A stretch of DNA of 64,000 nt, taken from the NCBI GenBank assembly GCA_949130495.1, contig OX422207.1, forward strand, positions 831,580,073 to 831,644,072, in the 5' to 3' direction. This document shows, one piece after another, positions 36,262-48,849 of the stretch. A program made the position numbers and the translations under genes. The stretch is from Sambucus nigra. Its lineage: Eukaryota; Streptophyta; Magnoliopsida; Dipsacales; Adoxaceae. The notes below the pieces were generated by a model. The model saw only the letters and a list, made by a program, of their open reading frames with translations, was not told the origin of the DNA and searched no databases. Position 1 is the stretch's first letter; each line of letters starts with the position of its first letter.

Positions 36262-37770
36262 AACACAATGTGATTAGAGAATATTTTTAAACAAAAATGT
36301 GATTAGGAATTAGTCCATTAGAAATTTATAGAAAAATGTTTGGAAGTCTTATTAATGAATTCAAGTAATTGGGGCACTAATAATCTTAAGGGAAGCATGC
36401 AACTTCAATAGCCTTTTAGATCAACTATGCACTAAACAACTTAATAGACAAGGTATGTTTATGACCCTATTTTTTTGTACCTTTTAGTACTATTTAACAT
36501 GCATATCTACAAATTTTATATGATTGTAAAGTGTAACCTTGAATCAATATTTTATCTTGATAAATTTGCAATCGTGCAAAGTATCACAATAAAATCCCTT
36601 ATGTTTGGATGTTTATTTAGCTTATTTGATGAGTTGACACAAAGGATAAAAGAAGCAAATTAATATGTTTTCCTTATCTTTGCCACTTCTTAATGAATCC
36701 AATAAAAAAAATTAACCACTTTTACTTTATTATGGTTGTGATATCTAAATCTCACATATCCCCATCCGAAGGAAAGTTATTAGTCAATTCATAGCATATT
36801 TTATTTGAAGAACACTTGACTCCATTATCACACTTTACATAATAAGATACTTATCAGATGTATGTGATATGCTCATAACCAATATATTTTTGCTAAGCAA
36901 TCTAACAAAACAAAAAAGATTATACATTAGTCATATGATGGACCTCAAAAACTAGAAATTAAGATAATTTTTTTACTTCTATATACAAATTGACAACCAA
37001 CTCTCAAGTAAACAAAAATAAAAATTACAAAATCGATAAAATAATACGATAAATAATCCATAGATCTAAACAACCAATATTGAAATGAAACTTTCAGATC
37101 TTCAAGTTCAAATAAATTACATGAAAAATATGAGATCAAGGATTATAAATACATTCAAGAAACATTGAAGAGAGTCGAGATAATGCTGAGTAAAGCATCA
37201 TTTTTATACTACAAGAATAAACATACTTAAAGTAAACTTAATTCAACTACAAACTGATTTCACCGCCTATTATACATTAAGGACCTGTTAGGATAGACAT
37301 AAGTGTATTTGGGGGTTCCTTATTTGAATTTTATGTCTCGTATAGGCAGTATAATTCTGGTTCGAAATTGGGTATGATGTGGTGTTGTGGCATGTCAACA
37401 TATGATCATCGTTGTTAATATCTTGGTGATTGTGGTTGACTATAGATGGCTTGGTAATTAATAGTGGTTTCTGTGAGACATTTAGATAGAGGCATATTGA
37501 CCGATATTTGAATATATCCCGAAATGTTAAGTATATAGAGGTACATCGAGTAAATTATATCTAATGAGAACAAAACATTTTATCGCACTTTTTAGCATGA
37601 CACCCTTTGAGGTAGTGGATGGGTGGCCTTTACATTACTCCTTTATTGGAGGTAAGGTGAGGATGAATAAGTTAAACGGACCAAATTAAGGATATGTAGG
37701 AGGAGATGACCCTTATTAGGGACGGTAAAAGGACTACTCATAGTAAGAAGGCGATTTGATTGAATGGAAT
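36262..37770. other. Intergenic DNA, nothing firm
   Basis: AT-rich. Near 37598-37660 the plus strand reads TPFEVVDGWPLHYSFIGGKV, weakly resembling the TPFE.VYG motif of gypsy integrases. No other domain follows. Confidence 0.3.
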
Positions 37771-38125
37771 GTGTGGCCATCCCAATTGAGATTATGCGTC
37801 GGCTCACTCCTTCTCTCTCCTTCTCTCTGTACTTATCGAACGGAGAGAAGGGAGATGGATAAGAAGGAAGGGGGATCAAAAAGTCTCACGCCCTTACTCA
37901 GGAATGCTTCGACTATCATCGTAGCAAGGTAAATGTAAAGAGATGGAGTCGTCAGCCTATTTTGCACAAAGCAGGCACAAGAAGATGTTGTCGCCTGGAG
38001 AGAAAGAGGCACCAAATATAAATTGATGCATGCAAAACAAATAGTTCGGAGGTCCAGGGGCTAAGTTATGGAATGGGAAGGTGTTAGGCACCCATCCCAT
38101 CCTTTCGGTCTCTCATGGTCTAGCG
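37771..38125 (-). repeat. Tat-type LTR fragment
   Basis: It starts TGTGGCCATCCC like the LTRs of the Tat element and continues with AAATGTAAAGAGATGGAGTCG and GGGAAGGTGTTAGGCACCCAT. It then loses similarity near 38125. It is closer in wording (CTCAGGAATGCTTC) to the LTR relic at 57745 than to 16317. Confidence 0.75.
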
Positions 38126-38700
38126 TTGAGTGCTTGTTTCTTTACTCCTACCTTGACAACCATCATTCTCAGGAGATTAATTTTTGAAAGTTACTATTAT
38201 TTTTTGTGAAGTTCATCTTCTTGCAGGGAGTGATTCTAATTTTGATTACATTGTTACCAGAAAAGGAGGGTTTTACTATGATGAGCTGCTCTCAAAATAT
38301 TTGAAGACCATAGCGACAGAGTTCATTGATGTGTGTCACGCCTCACCTATTCCAGTTTATTATTAGACCCCAATAGCACTAACCTCTTTCAAAATCCATT
38401 ATATCCCATGCACTATGAAGTTTGTATCAGAGTTGGTTAAACTAAATTACCATGTGATCCTTTTCGCAAAAAAAAAAAATCAAAATCAATTTTTTTTAAG
38501 TTGTTGATCTTTAAAACTATGAAATTGAATGGATAATTTGTATAATCGAATGACCATTTTTTATGGTTTTAATTATGACTACTAGAAAGATAAGATGAGG
38601 TCAATTGGTGAACGAGTCTGGTTAGTTTGTGAAATAGGGTAGACACCACCCACTGTGACTGCTGACAATGTTATTAGCCTTAAACCTATCTCTTCATGGA
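38126..38700. other. Unassigned sequence
   Basis: There is a 60-codon plus-strand frame (38184-38366) and a long A tract near 38468. Nothing recognised. Confidence 0.35.
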
Positions 38701-38721
38701 CAGAGGATGACAATAAGTGGA

Positions 38722-38927
38722 GCCATTTTAAGTTATGAAGTTCAAATGCCATCTTGGGAGCCATCACCCCTAACAACTTCCGTTGCGTTATGACGTGCAC
38801 CATATCTAAAGAAGCTTTGGATATCTTCAAACTCACTCACGAGGGTACTAATGCTATTAATGTTTCTAAGCTGAAAAATCATACTCCACAATTTGAAACT
38901 ATAATTATTTTTGAATTTTAATCATTT
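38722..38927 (+). pseudogene. Ty1/copia gag (UBN2-type) scrap
   Basis: Translation SSNAILGAITPNNFRCVMTC then TISKEALDIFKLTHEGTNAI and NVSKLKNHTPQFETI matches the conserved copia gag pattern AK..WD.L...HEGT..VK.SKL..L...FE. Only this short piece remains. It lies just before the truncated chromovirus LTR. Confidence 0.75.
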
Positions 38928-38976
38928 GACGGGTTTTACACACAAACTTCCGATATAGTAAACTCGAGTTTCAATT

Positions 38977-40029
38977 TTGAGGAAAATGATATGTTGGTTA
39001 TGAATATAGCTCTAAGTGCAGGATTTGTTTGGATATTAAATTTTCTAGGATTGGTTTGAATACTTTGGTATTCAGGATTTGTTTGGATATTCAAATATCC
39101 AGGATTTGTTCGGGTCTTATGATCTAGGATTGGAGTTGGACAAAGATACAATGATTTGTTGGAACTTGTGTTCCAAGATTTGTTATTGTCAACGGGCCAG
39201 ATTGTTTGGATTTCATATCCACAGATTCCAGGTAAAATTTTATTTCATAGCAGGGTAGGATTATTTGGATTTCATATCCACATATTCGATATAAAACTAT
39301 TATTTCATGGCAGGGAAGGATTGCTTGGATTTCTTATCCACATATTTGATATAAAACTGTTATTTCATAGCAGGGTGGGATTGTTTGGATTTCATATTCA
39401 CAGATTTGATATAAAACTGTTTTTTCATAGCAGGGCAGGATTATTTTGATTATATATCCATAAATTTGATATAGAATTGTCATTTCATTGCAGGGAAGGA
39501 TTGTTTGGATGTTATATTTAAAGATTTGATATATAATTGCTATTTCATAGCAGGGCGGGATTATTTGGATTTTATATCAACATATTTGATAAAGAACTGT
39601 TATTTCATTTCAGGGAAGGAGTATCTCACTAAGCTTAATGCTTAAGGTTTATATTTTAACATTTTCAGGTTTGTATGCTGCCAGCTAGGATATCATATGA
39701 TCGGTGATTTGAGAGTTACACCGTTAGGAATATCTGGGGATTAGATGTGGGGATATTGTCATTATCACATTGAGGTTTTACTACACTCGCATATATTGAG
39801 TTATCATGGGTTGATTTGATTATTTTTATATTTAATCAAAGTCTGTCATAGTATAGCATGTTCGTTTAATTATGACTCTGATGTCAATTACGTTATGGTG
39901 CAAAGAACATGATTATGTTTATTGTACATGAAAAAAATATTGATAAATGAATTATATTTTGAATGGACTGAAGATTATGGCTTAATTATAATATAAATGC
40001 AATAATTTGAATGAATTTCGGTTTGGGGT
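38977..40029 (+). repeat. Truncated 5' LTR of the chromovirus
   Basis: From GAAAATGATATGTTGG onward it parallels the 3' LTR from about 51735. The last 11 bases (GGGGTGTGACA) are at 43656-43666 on the other side of the nested element. Confidence 0.88.
39186..39618 (+). repeat. 60-bp minisatellite in the 5' LTR, seven units
   Basis: Units follow GGATTGTTTGGATTTCATAT then CCACAGATTTGATATAAAAC and TGTTATTTCATAGCAGGG. A matching seven-unit array lies in the 3' LTR (51940-52375) with the same unit order. As 60 is a multiple of three, the array yields repetitive open frames that are not genes. Confidence 0.9.
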
Positions 40030-40924
40030 TGTAATAACCCGCCATTTTGGAGACGATTAAATCCCATAATTAAGTATAATTTGGGAATTTGGAGAATTTC
40101 TCGAATAGTGATCTTTGGGATTCTCGAGTATTTAATGATTTTGGAACGGTGTTATTAATTATTTTGGGACCATATAGGTCGAAATATTTTATTTATATGT
40201 CGCCATGGAGTATAGCGACAAAGGAGGTGAGATTTTGAGTAGAACACCGCATTTAAATATTTTGGATTAGAATAGTGATTTGCGGTCAAGTACCTCGGAT
40301 GGAAATTTCAACTGCACCACGAGTTCCGGAACGTCCGAGATAGTCGGAAAAGAGTGTCCGATTGTCGAAATTGAGTTCCGAGTAATTTTGGAGTTAAATA
40401 GGCTCGTAATTGGGTAAACGAGTCGTTTTTGGGTTTTTAGGGTTAAAACCCTTTTTCTCTCTATATATAGAGGAAGAGAGGAAAGAAAGAAGAAATAAGA
40501 GAGGGAAGAGAGAGAGAGGGAAGAAAAGAAGAAAAAGGGGGAGATTCCGACCGGCCTCCGCGGGATTCGGCTCGAGGACGTCGGATTGTATCCACGAGGC
40601 AAGTGTTTACTTGCTTTATTTATTTTTGAGCATAAATATCTCATATCATTGTTGGTATAACATACCCTAATGATTTTGGGTTGGGTATTCGTGAATAAAA
40701 CGGGTTTTCGGGAGATAAAACGAATAATCCCCTAAAATTGGTAAATTGGAGATTTTAGTAATTAACCAAATATATTGGGTGATTCCGGGTCCTGCGATGT
40801 TTAGGACCCGTATTATAAGTGTATTTGTTGTTGGTAGAAGTTGTAGGCCGTTGGGTGGAGAGATGGAAGCTTGGGGGAAGCTTCCATGGCCGAAACAGCT
40901 TCTCGGAGAAGAAGCTGCCCGACT

Positions 40925-41001
40925 TGATCGATCGATCGAGCCTCGGGGATCGATCGATCGAAGCCTTCAATCGATCGAAGGCCATGGGTCGATCGATCGA
41001 C
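40925..41001. repeat. Palindrome cluster, ATCGATCGAT type
   Basis: Four units contain GATCGATCGATCGA or ATCGATCGA (about 40925, 40949, 40969 and 40988), separated by 8-12 bp. Confidence 0.9.
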
Positions 41002-41449
41002 CTCTGCTGAAAAGGGACAATTTCTTTAGGGTGATTTGGAAGGGATAGATTCCATTTCATCTTGCTTTGAGGGTAATTAGGTAATAACCTAAGGGACCTT
41101 TTAGGACTTTAGGGTCCATAAATTAAGATAATTGAGGAGGGTAAAGTTAGGGTTTTAAGTAAATAAACCTTAATCTATATTTTCGAGGAAAATAGAGTAA
41201 TTGTAGAAATTGATGGATTATGGTTCCTAACTTTAATTGGGGACTTCTAAATGATTATTTGGACTAGGTATAGTCTTGGGGTTTAAGGAAATGAAACCCT
41301 TAACCCATTAAGTTTAAGGTTGTTCGAGTGAGAGAAATCCTGAGGATAATTCTCGTAGGCATATAAGCCTATATAATTATGCTTATAGAAGGAATAATTA
41401 TATCGATTATCGTTAAGTATTTCCTATGAGATAATTAGGATAATTTGGG

Positions 41450-41452
<3 letters not shown>

Positions 41453-41526
<74 letters not shown>
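41453..41526. repeat. (TA)n microsatellite
   Basis: About 37 TA units within solo-LTR-like copy 1. Confidence 0.95.
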
Positions 41527-41528
<2 letters not shown>

Positions 41529-43671
41529 TTCACTTAGAGAAGAATAGTATCATTGGAGATATCCAATAAATCCTTAGAATATGATTAAAGTATATAGTGA
41601 TTATTAAAGTAAGAAATACTTTGGATTTAGAATCATGCAACTATGAATGCATGATTACGATTCCTGGAGGGAATCTTTGGGATATTTAGTCATCGCTAGA
41701 TGCTATAGGCCACTAAGGCCGTTTATATATATTCTAGGAAGAATATATAGGATATGTATATACTGTGTGTTTTAGGTATATATATAAATGAATATTTTCA
41801 AAATGGAAAGAATAATGTTTTTTCATAATTAATAAAATATGGATTACACACCTCTCTAAATCACTATCATATGGGAAGTTGCGTTCGTATGGTGAAGCCC
41901 CCTGGCTAATGATGTAGGGTGGATATAGTCCTATAGGCCATGTGAGCGTTTGTTGTTATATTTTCTGCGCTGGTTAGGAGATTCCGGGTGTGGTCTTGAT
42001 TATCCCGCAGGCACATGGTCTCTTCCCGACGTCTTTCGATATAGGATCCCAGGTTGTCTTGGAGGCCCTGGAAGATGATAGCCATTTAGGGGCGCGCACA
42101 GTGGAGAAATCCTGACGGGCGGTCTTAGAACGCGTTTATTAAAGCAGTTCATAATAATGGATTTGCTTTAATTACATTTCCTGGATATAGGAAGGGAAAT
42201 GGGTTATATATAAAGTGGCTTCGGTAACACTTCCCGGATGGAAGAAGGGATGTGGAAGCATATGTTATGATCAAAGCATTTTTATGATAATGAAAATGTC
42301 TTTGAATACATTTCCTGAGTATAAAAAGGGAAATGGGATATTTTGATAAAGGAAAAGCTTTTTATGTTAATAAAATTGGCTTTCAAAAAAGGTATATGAT
42401 TTATTAAAGCAGTTCATGATAATGAATTGGCTTTTAAATACATTTCCTGGATATGAGAAGGGAAATGGAAGTTTTTTTGAAATGAAAAGGATAAGTATTT
42501 ATAAATACTTCATGTATCAAGTAATCCTCAGTCCGGGAGATATTTATATTATCCGGAAGTATACTGTAGATGTATGTATATGTATAAATTGGGTGCCGAG
42601 GGTCTAATGAATCCCGACGATCGACCGTGCCGCATAGTAGTGTATCGGGGGGGTTCCTTGTTTGGATTTCTCTTTGCGAGACATCCCACACCCGAATATG
42701 GCACTGTGTTGAGACTGGGGAGAAGTTTAATCCTTAGTGCTCTTATATTATTAAATGTTTATGGTATATATATTATATATATCTTTCTGTACTGAGGGAC
42801 TAGCGGATCTCAAAGATCGACCTTGCTGCATAGTAGTGTATCGGGGGGGGGTTCCTTGTTTGAATTTCGCTTCGCGAGACACCCCACGCACGAACATGGC
42901 ATATCGTCGAGATTAAAGTGAAGTTAGCCCTTAGTACATCTATTTGACTATCTAGGTTAGATAGTGGTTGGGTATTAGATTAGTTTAGCAGGGTAGCTTG
43001 ACTAGGAGGTTTTAAGGGATGCGCTAGGTGTGCACTGTTAGAGGAGAGGTGAGGGGTATCTCATGAGAGTGCGATACCAATTTAAATATGAGATAAAACT
43101 ATTTTTCTAAAAATAAAGCATTTATGCACTTGAAAAATATTTTCTAAACATTCGGGCTCTGACCCGTTTGTCTACTCTCCTTTCTTTCTCTATACTATAT
43201 ATATATAGGTGTCCAGACACAGGGACGCCTGGATGGAAACTCTTTCGTGTCAGACACCTGCTGCAGCAGCTGTGGATGCTTGCAGGTTATCGGTAGACGT
43301 TTCTTTCCTTGTACTCTAGATAGGAGTTATTGTATAAACACTCGAGCCAATGGCTCAATTGCATTTATTTATTCTTTCAGTACAGCATTCGTTATGGTTG
43401 TATTTTTTTTGGACCGAGTGTTCGGTTATTTTAGTTCCTTTCATTTCCATTTCAGTTCATTACGCTTTTAATTGTGAATGTTTTAATTTGTGCGCTAAAA
43501 AGAGTAGTTAGATAAAAGTTTTTAACGGCCACCTAATAGGATATTAGTAATTAATTGGATTTTCGACAGTGATGCTAAGAATGATCCATATGAAACTCCT
43601 GTTTTAATTTAATATTGGAGTGATCGCCCGGTATCTTATTAGGCGGGGTGTTACAGGGGTGTGACAATTAG

Positions 43672-43683
43672 TGGTATCAGAGC
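43672..43683 (+). promoter_or_regulatory. Primer-binding site of the chromovirus
   Basis: TGGTATCAGAGC is complementary to the 3' end of initiator tRNA-Met. It lies 5 bp after the LTR end GTGTGACA at 43666. Confidence 0.92.
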
Positions 43684-43844
43684 ATCTAGGTTATAAATTA
43701 TGGACGTGTGTGACGGTTAGATGGAAGTTATTGAGTTGATTTGATATTTATGAATTGTTTATGTACTAACCAATAATTTAGTATTATAAACTGCATATGT
43801 TGTTGTTATAACTCGGTTATTATAAATGAAACATGGGGCATGGG

Positions 43845-44230
43845 ATAAACCGGTGGTTCTAGGCCAGGTGGACGAGTCTTTACAATGAAAGAAGCTCAGG
43901 TTATTTCTGATGTGGTGACAGGTACACTTTCTGTTACTGATAGAAGTGCTTATGTTTTGATTGATCCCGATTCCACACAATCTTTTATGTCATGTGAATT
44001 TGCTATATATCTGAATAGACCATGTACTCGTTTAGATGTGGGTTTTGTTATTTCCATGACCATGGGGGATATGATCGTAGCTGAATATATTTTTTGTGAT
44101 TTTGTTTTGACTGTGGGGGTTAGAAAAACATTTATTGACTTACTTCCAATGGATATCTCTGATTTTGACATAATTCAGGGAATGGATTAGTTATTTAAAT
44201 ACCGTGCATCTCTGGATTGTTTTCATATGG
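43845..44230 (+). pseudogene. Chromovirus protease
   Basis: Translation has VFTMKEAQVISDVVTGTLSV then DRSAYVLIDPDSTQSFM, the retropepsin active-site region (usual form LIDSGSTHSF; here DPDSTQSF, so the Gly after the catalytic Asp is changed). It continues LPMDISDFDIIQGMD with a stop in place of Trp at 44188. Only about 180 bp separate it from the primer site, so gag has been deleted. Most of the domain is in one open frame (43885-44190). Confidence 0.82.
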
Positions 44231-44339
44231 AAGTTGTTTTTTTATATGTCTGGTGAGTTAGAATTTAAATTTGTGGGAGAAAGGAAATTGTTGAGTAAGG
44301 GTTGTGAGGGTTTTATTGCATATGTTCTTGACACTACGA

Positions 44340-45600
44340 AGTAATTTTTACAATTAGTTGATGTTCCTATAGTACAAGATTTTCCAGAAGTGTTTTCTAG
44401 TGAGTTGCCTGGGTTACCTCCAGAGAGAGAATTTGAATTTAGTATTGAATTAGCATCGGGTAAGACCCTTATTTCTGCGGCACCGTATAGAATGGCACCT
44501 ATTGAATTAAAAGAACTCAAGATTCAATTACAGGATTTACTTGATAGGGGGTTCATGCAGCTTAGTGTATCCTCATGGGGTGCACCAGTTTTATTTGCAA
44601 AAATAAATATGGTACTATGCGTTTATGTATTGATTACGGGCAACTGAATAAAGCTATGATTAAGAACAAGTAGCCTTTACCATGTATAGATGATTTGTTT
44701 GATTAGTTGCAAGGTGCTAAAGCCGTTTCAAAAAATAGACTTGCGGCCGGGTTATCTTCAATTGAGGGTCAAGGAGAATGATATTTCTAAAACTTCTTTA
44801 CATACTTGGTATGAACATTTTAAGTTTCTGGTGATGCCTTTTGGGGTGACTAATTCTTCAGCTGTATTTATGGATCTGATGAATAGGGTATTACGTCCTT
44901 TTGTTGATTCATTTGTGATAGTTTTTATTGATGATATTCCGATTTACTAATGTGATATGGTTGAACATGAAAAGCAACTCAAAACTATTTTAAATGTGTT
45001 GAAAGATAAGCAGTTGTATGCTAAGTTTAGCAAATGTGAATTTTGGCTATCAAAAGTTGTATTTTTAGGCCATGTTATTTCTAGACATGGTATATGTGTT
45101 GATCCTAAAAAGGTAGAAGCTATTGTAAAATGAGAGAGGCCCAATAATGTGACTGAGGTGAGGAGTTTTCTGGGTTTGGATGGATATTATAGGAGGTTTA
45201 TTAAGGTATTTTCTTCGATTACCTTATTGATGACTAAATTAACTCGGAAGGATTTCAAGTTTGAATGGAATTCTGATTGTGAAAATAGTTTTGAAGACTT
45301 GAAGAAGAGGTTGGTAATTGCACCTGTTCTTACTATTTCACATGGTGGAGATGGTTTTGTTATTTATACTGATGGTTCACATCAGGGGCTGGGTTGTGTT
45401 TTTATGTAGCATTGTAAAGTTATTGCTTATGCTTCTAGGAAGTTGCGTACACATGAACATAATTATCCTACACATGATTTGGATCTTGTTGCTATTGTTT
45501 TTGTTGTGAAACTATGGCGTCATTATTTATATGGTGAGGTATGTGAAATTTTTATTGGCCACCAAAGCCTTAAAGTATTTATTTACTGAGAAGGAGTTGA
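44340..45600 (+). pseudogene. Chromovirus RT and RNase H, first part
   Basis: [22 protein letters not shown] (44390), [33 protein letters not shown], a frame change, then [30 protein letters not shown] and VFIDDIPIY, retaining the catalytic DD (44924-44935). RNase H follows: EVRSFLGLDGYYRRFIKVFS, APVLTISHGG, IYTDGSHQGLGCV (catalytic Asp in YTDGS). Stops occur near 44188, 44343, 44948 and 45407 with frameshifts. The second part resumes at 48484 after the nested element with [13 protein letters not shown] and [10 protein letters not shown]. Confidence 0.9.
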
Positions 45601-48483
45601 TGTGACACCTCGACTAATTAAATACTGGGTATCTACTCCTTTATTAAATTAATACAAAATGTCAAGTTGGCTCTGTTCATAACATCATTGTCAAAAAATA
45701 TTTTAACAATTACTAGCAACCTAATATTTAAAAAGTGAGTTGTCAATTTTAAATTAAATCCGATTAACATGAAGTAAGTAAATTATGAAATGCTAACACA
45801 ACCACCACAACATAAAGACAATAGAATAACCATAAAATAGTAATGAGTCTGGAGGGATACTCCTCACAATAATCCAAATACTGAAGTAAGCAAATACAAA
45901 GCCTGCGTCATTAAATTAATTACAACCCAAAATCTGAAATAACTTAATAGATAGAGAGTCTCTAAAAAGGAAATAGGACGACATGCCCAACATATGAGAA
46001 GATCTGGATATATAGAGTTACGATCGAAAGTGGAGGCGTCTACTGTCAAGGTTCTGTAGCTTCCACAACAGCTATAGTACGTTACTGGAATGGAACTCCT
46101 ATGCCTGGTGTCCTTGTGGTTGGGCACCTAAAAGGTTTTTACAAAAATATATTTAGAAGAAAACGGTTCAGATCCCGATAGTGAAAAACAGTTTAAAATA
46201 TAGCAAGTGTTTTAATGACAATAAAACAATGAATGCAAAGTACATGTTAGGGCGTGCGCTCACATGAAATACTCACCTCTCGACTATTTGTGCACTCCTA
46301 ACGTACCCGTACCCAATCCTACTTATTCCCATATCTAACTAGTCCAATAATAATACCTAACATTACCATACGATTCATGCTTTAATTCCGACATCTTCAT
46401 TGAAACAGACAGCTTTACATTTATTCTTGGTTTCCCATTTTAGTAATACAACTTACTAGAGCATTTCTACTTTTATCCTTATGCAAACGTTGCTATTATT
46501 TACATCTGCATTATATATATAACATTGCATTTCAATTTTATTACCATCATAAATATACAATATTAGCACCCCGAGGCTAAGCTGCGATGCACACATACTC
46601 TGCTATGCCATCCCGGTACATCATGTACATAAGGACCACGCATTCCGGATCTCTCAGGAATCGTTCTCAGATAATAACAATCACAAATAATGGAGGCGAA
46701 CATAGTTCACATCACATGGGTCACGCACATACCTACGCTCCCATGATCAGCAGACTTATTAACTTCTCAATAAGTCCTTCTGTGACCTATGTCCTCGAGG
46801 TACCAAGCTAAATCCCCCCTCAGGCACACAAAGATTAGCTCGCCCTGATCGAACGCCGACCTCCCATGATAGCAAGTATGGTAGGTATGTTATACATAGA
46901 AAAACACATATTCTAAGCATTCAGACTTCTTAGATATTTTAGTATATTACTAGAGGTATACTTCTCGTTCTTACCCCATCTTTTACTGTTATACGTTTAT
47001 AAGTTCCCGTTTTAAAGGCATTAGAGTTGTCAACTCTTCTCACGTCGTGATTAGATACTCATTTCCAAATCCACAATTGTCATCCGGTTTACTATAAGGT
47101 TCTAAGTTCTACTCCTTAACATACCCCAATCTCCCAAATATACCCACTAGTCGATGAGGGAAGGTTATAATTTCATTTAAATAAGTCTTCAAAATATTTG
47201 AAATAAAATTAGGCCAAAAAGGCCATTCTGTCAACTCATTAGAAATCTCGTTCGAACTAGGTCGTTCGAACGAGTTCATTTGAACGAGTTCGTTCAAATG
47301 AAAGGCTTAAAAAGAATTACCAACTCGTTAGAAAGGATACTATAATCTCGTTAGAAGCTCGTTCGAATGAGGTCGTTCGTACGACCTGGGCAGGTCTTCT
47401 AACGAGATGACAGAACACGCCCAGAAATCTGCAAAGTCCGTTTTTCTTCCTTTTTCTCTTTTCTAAATCCCTCCTATAATCATCCAAACTCAGTTTTAAT
47501 GTGTTTAAACTACATTAAGTCCTCCTAGGTCACTTTTTAACATATATATGGGGTCAATACCTCCTAAATCAACACGTAATCATCCTAATTTCCCAAATCT
47601 TGTCCCAAACCCTATAAATATGAACCCAAAATTTAATGTCTACAATTACTTCTTATAAATCCATTTTTACATCATCAAAAGATATATTTCGTATATGAAA
47701 TTCATCCAATAACATTCTACATGCAATCCCTATATGAGATTATGAATTCTACCTCCAATTTCATGGGTTTTTCATCAAACTTTCAATATAAGACATATCT
47801 TCAATTCTAAGCATGGAAGAAACATTCGCTTGAAATTATGTAATTAAACCACTTGAATCAGATGTTCTGATTTGATGTTGAAGGATGAAGGTTGATTCTC
47901 CTCTTCCTCTCTACCGATTTCTCTCAAAGATGGTCATTGTGGTTGAAGGTTTCCTTGGGAACCTCTTCAAACTCCCCCTTAAACTCCCGCAGCCCTCTAA
48001 CTTACCAAATGCTGATAATGGACTTAGCGGGTTCCTAAATAATATATAATTAACTTCTAAAATTCGTGGGTTTTAAATCCCATATTTATAAAATTACCAA
48101 AATACCCTTTTGGGTTGCCGGTATGGCCTAAAAATGCCCCAGGACCCAAACTAAACCCTCGGGTAGTGTTTTCCGACCGTTTTGACCCTTTTGGACACGT
48201 TGGTGCACTCTAAATGACCATTCGGTTAATAAAAATTAAATTCACTTTTTAATTCAAATACTTTCATTTCTGACGCGACTGACACGCGCATCCCAACTAA
48301 ATTTCCAAACTGCCATATCTCGATCTCGCAACAATTTTAATATTTCCGATACTCATGAAATTTTCAATTTTAACATCATAATCAAATACCAACTCACATA
48401 TCGCTAGTATTTATATTCGAATTAATTCTCATTTAATTTAATTAATCCCTTAAATAAAATCATTAAAATTACGGGGTATTACA
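45601..48483 (-). mobile_element. Solo-LTR-like element, copy 2
   Basis: In its own (minus) orientation it begins TGTAATACCCCGTAATTTT and ends with the complement of TGTGACACCTCG. The duplication is GTTGA at 45596-45600 and 48484-48488. It splits the RNase H frame exactly: removing it and one GTTGA restores a continuous reading. Length 2883 bp, no coding domain. It has a palindrome cluster at 47248-47405. Confidence 0.88.
47248..47405. repeat. Palindrome cluster, CGTTCGAACG type
   Basis: It contains CTCGTTCGAAC, GTCGTTCGAACGAG, an 11-bp inverted repeat CATTTGAACGA with a 2-bp centre (47277-47300), CTCGTTCGAATGAG and AGGTCGTTCGTACGACCT. These are interleaved with the recurring word CTCGTTAGAA. 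Confidence 0.85.
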
Positions 48484-48600
48484 GTTGAATTTGAGGCAAA
48501 GGCGGTGGATGGAGTTAATTAAAGCTTATGATTGTACAATTCACTACCATTCGGGGAAGGAAAATGTAGTTGCAGATGCTTTGAGTAGAAAGACTTAGAG
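48484..48600 (+). pseudogene. Chromovirus RNase H, end
   Basis: [19 protein letters not shown] then [17 protein letters not shown], the conserved end of the Ty3/gypsy RNase H domain, then a stop. It continues directly from 45600. Confidence 0.9.
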
Positions 48601-48849
48601 AAGGTTATCTTGCATTCAGTGTACTAAAGTTTCTCATATTATGGAGTTGAGATTGATGAGAGTGGAATTGAATCTAGCAGATGAGGACAGGTTCTTTGCT
48701 CATGTAAGTGTGAGGCCTTTGTTAGATACCCATATTCATGATTTGTAAAGTCGAGCTCCTTTTCTTTAGAAGAAATGCCAAGATGTCCGAGATGGTAAAT
48801 TCTAAGATTTTCGTATCGTGAATGATGGCACTTTATTGTATAAGTAGCT

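Larger units (their letters stand above)
40030..43655 (+). mobile_element. Solo-LTR-like element, copy 1
   Basis: It starts TGTAATAACCCGCC and ends GGCGGGGTGTTACA, with a 5-bp duplication GGGGT at 40025-40029 and 43656-43660. The 3626-bp body has no coding domain. It contains a TATA-like TCTATATATAGAGG near 40458-40472, a purine-rich leader, a possible splice donor GAGGCAAGTG at 40596-40605, a palindrome cluster (40925-41001), a (TA)n tract (41453-41526) and an acceptor-like TATATAG at 43207. It also has a 125-bp internal duplication (42595 and 42785). It is inserted 11 bp before the end of the chromovirus 5' LTR. I take it to be a solo LTR, but a non-autonomous internal-less element is possible. 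Confidence 0.85.

Noticed and set aside
37598..37660. TPFEVVDGW-like text resembling gypsy integrase
   Set aside because: Only about 20 residues match and neighbouring domains are missing; mentioned as a weak hint only.
39156..39449. Open frame of 97 codons with a repeating 20-residue pattern (also 51915-52271)
   Set aside because: It follows from the 60-bp minisatellite of the chromovirus LTR, whose unit is a multiple of three; there is no promoter or conserved start.
39186..39618. CRISPR-like regular repeats
   Set aside because: Repeat and spacer are not distinguishable, the whole 60-bp unit is tandem, and the context is a plant retrotransposon LTR.
40746..41060. Overlapping frames on both strands with repeated IDRS residues
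   Set aside because: Produced by the ATCGATCGAT palindromes in a non-coding element; no counterpart frame is kept in the other copies.
43672..43683. Possible tRNA gene sequence
   Set aside because: It is the primer-binding site complementary to tRNA-Met beside an LTR end, not a tRNA gene; no cloverleaf follows.
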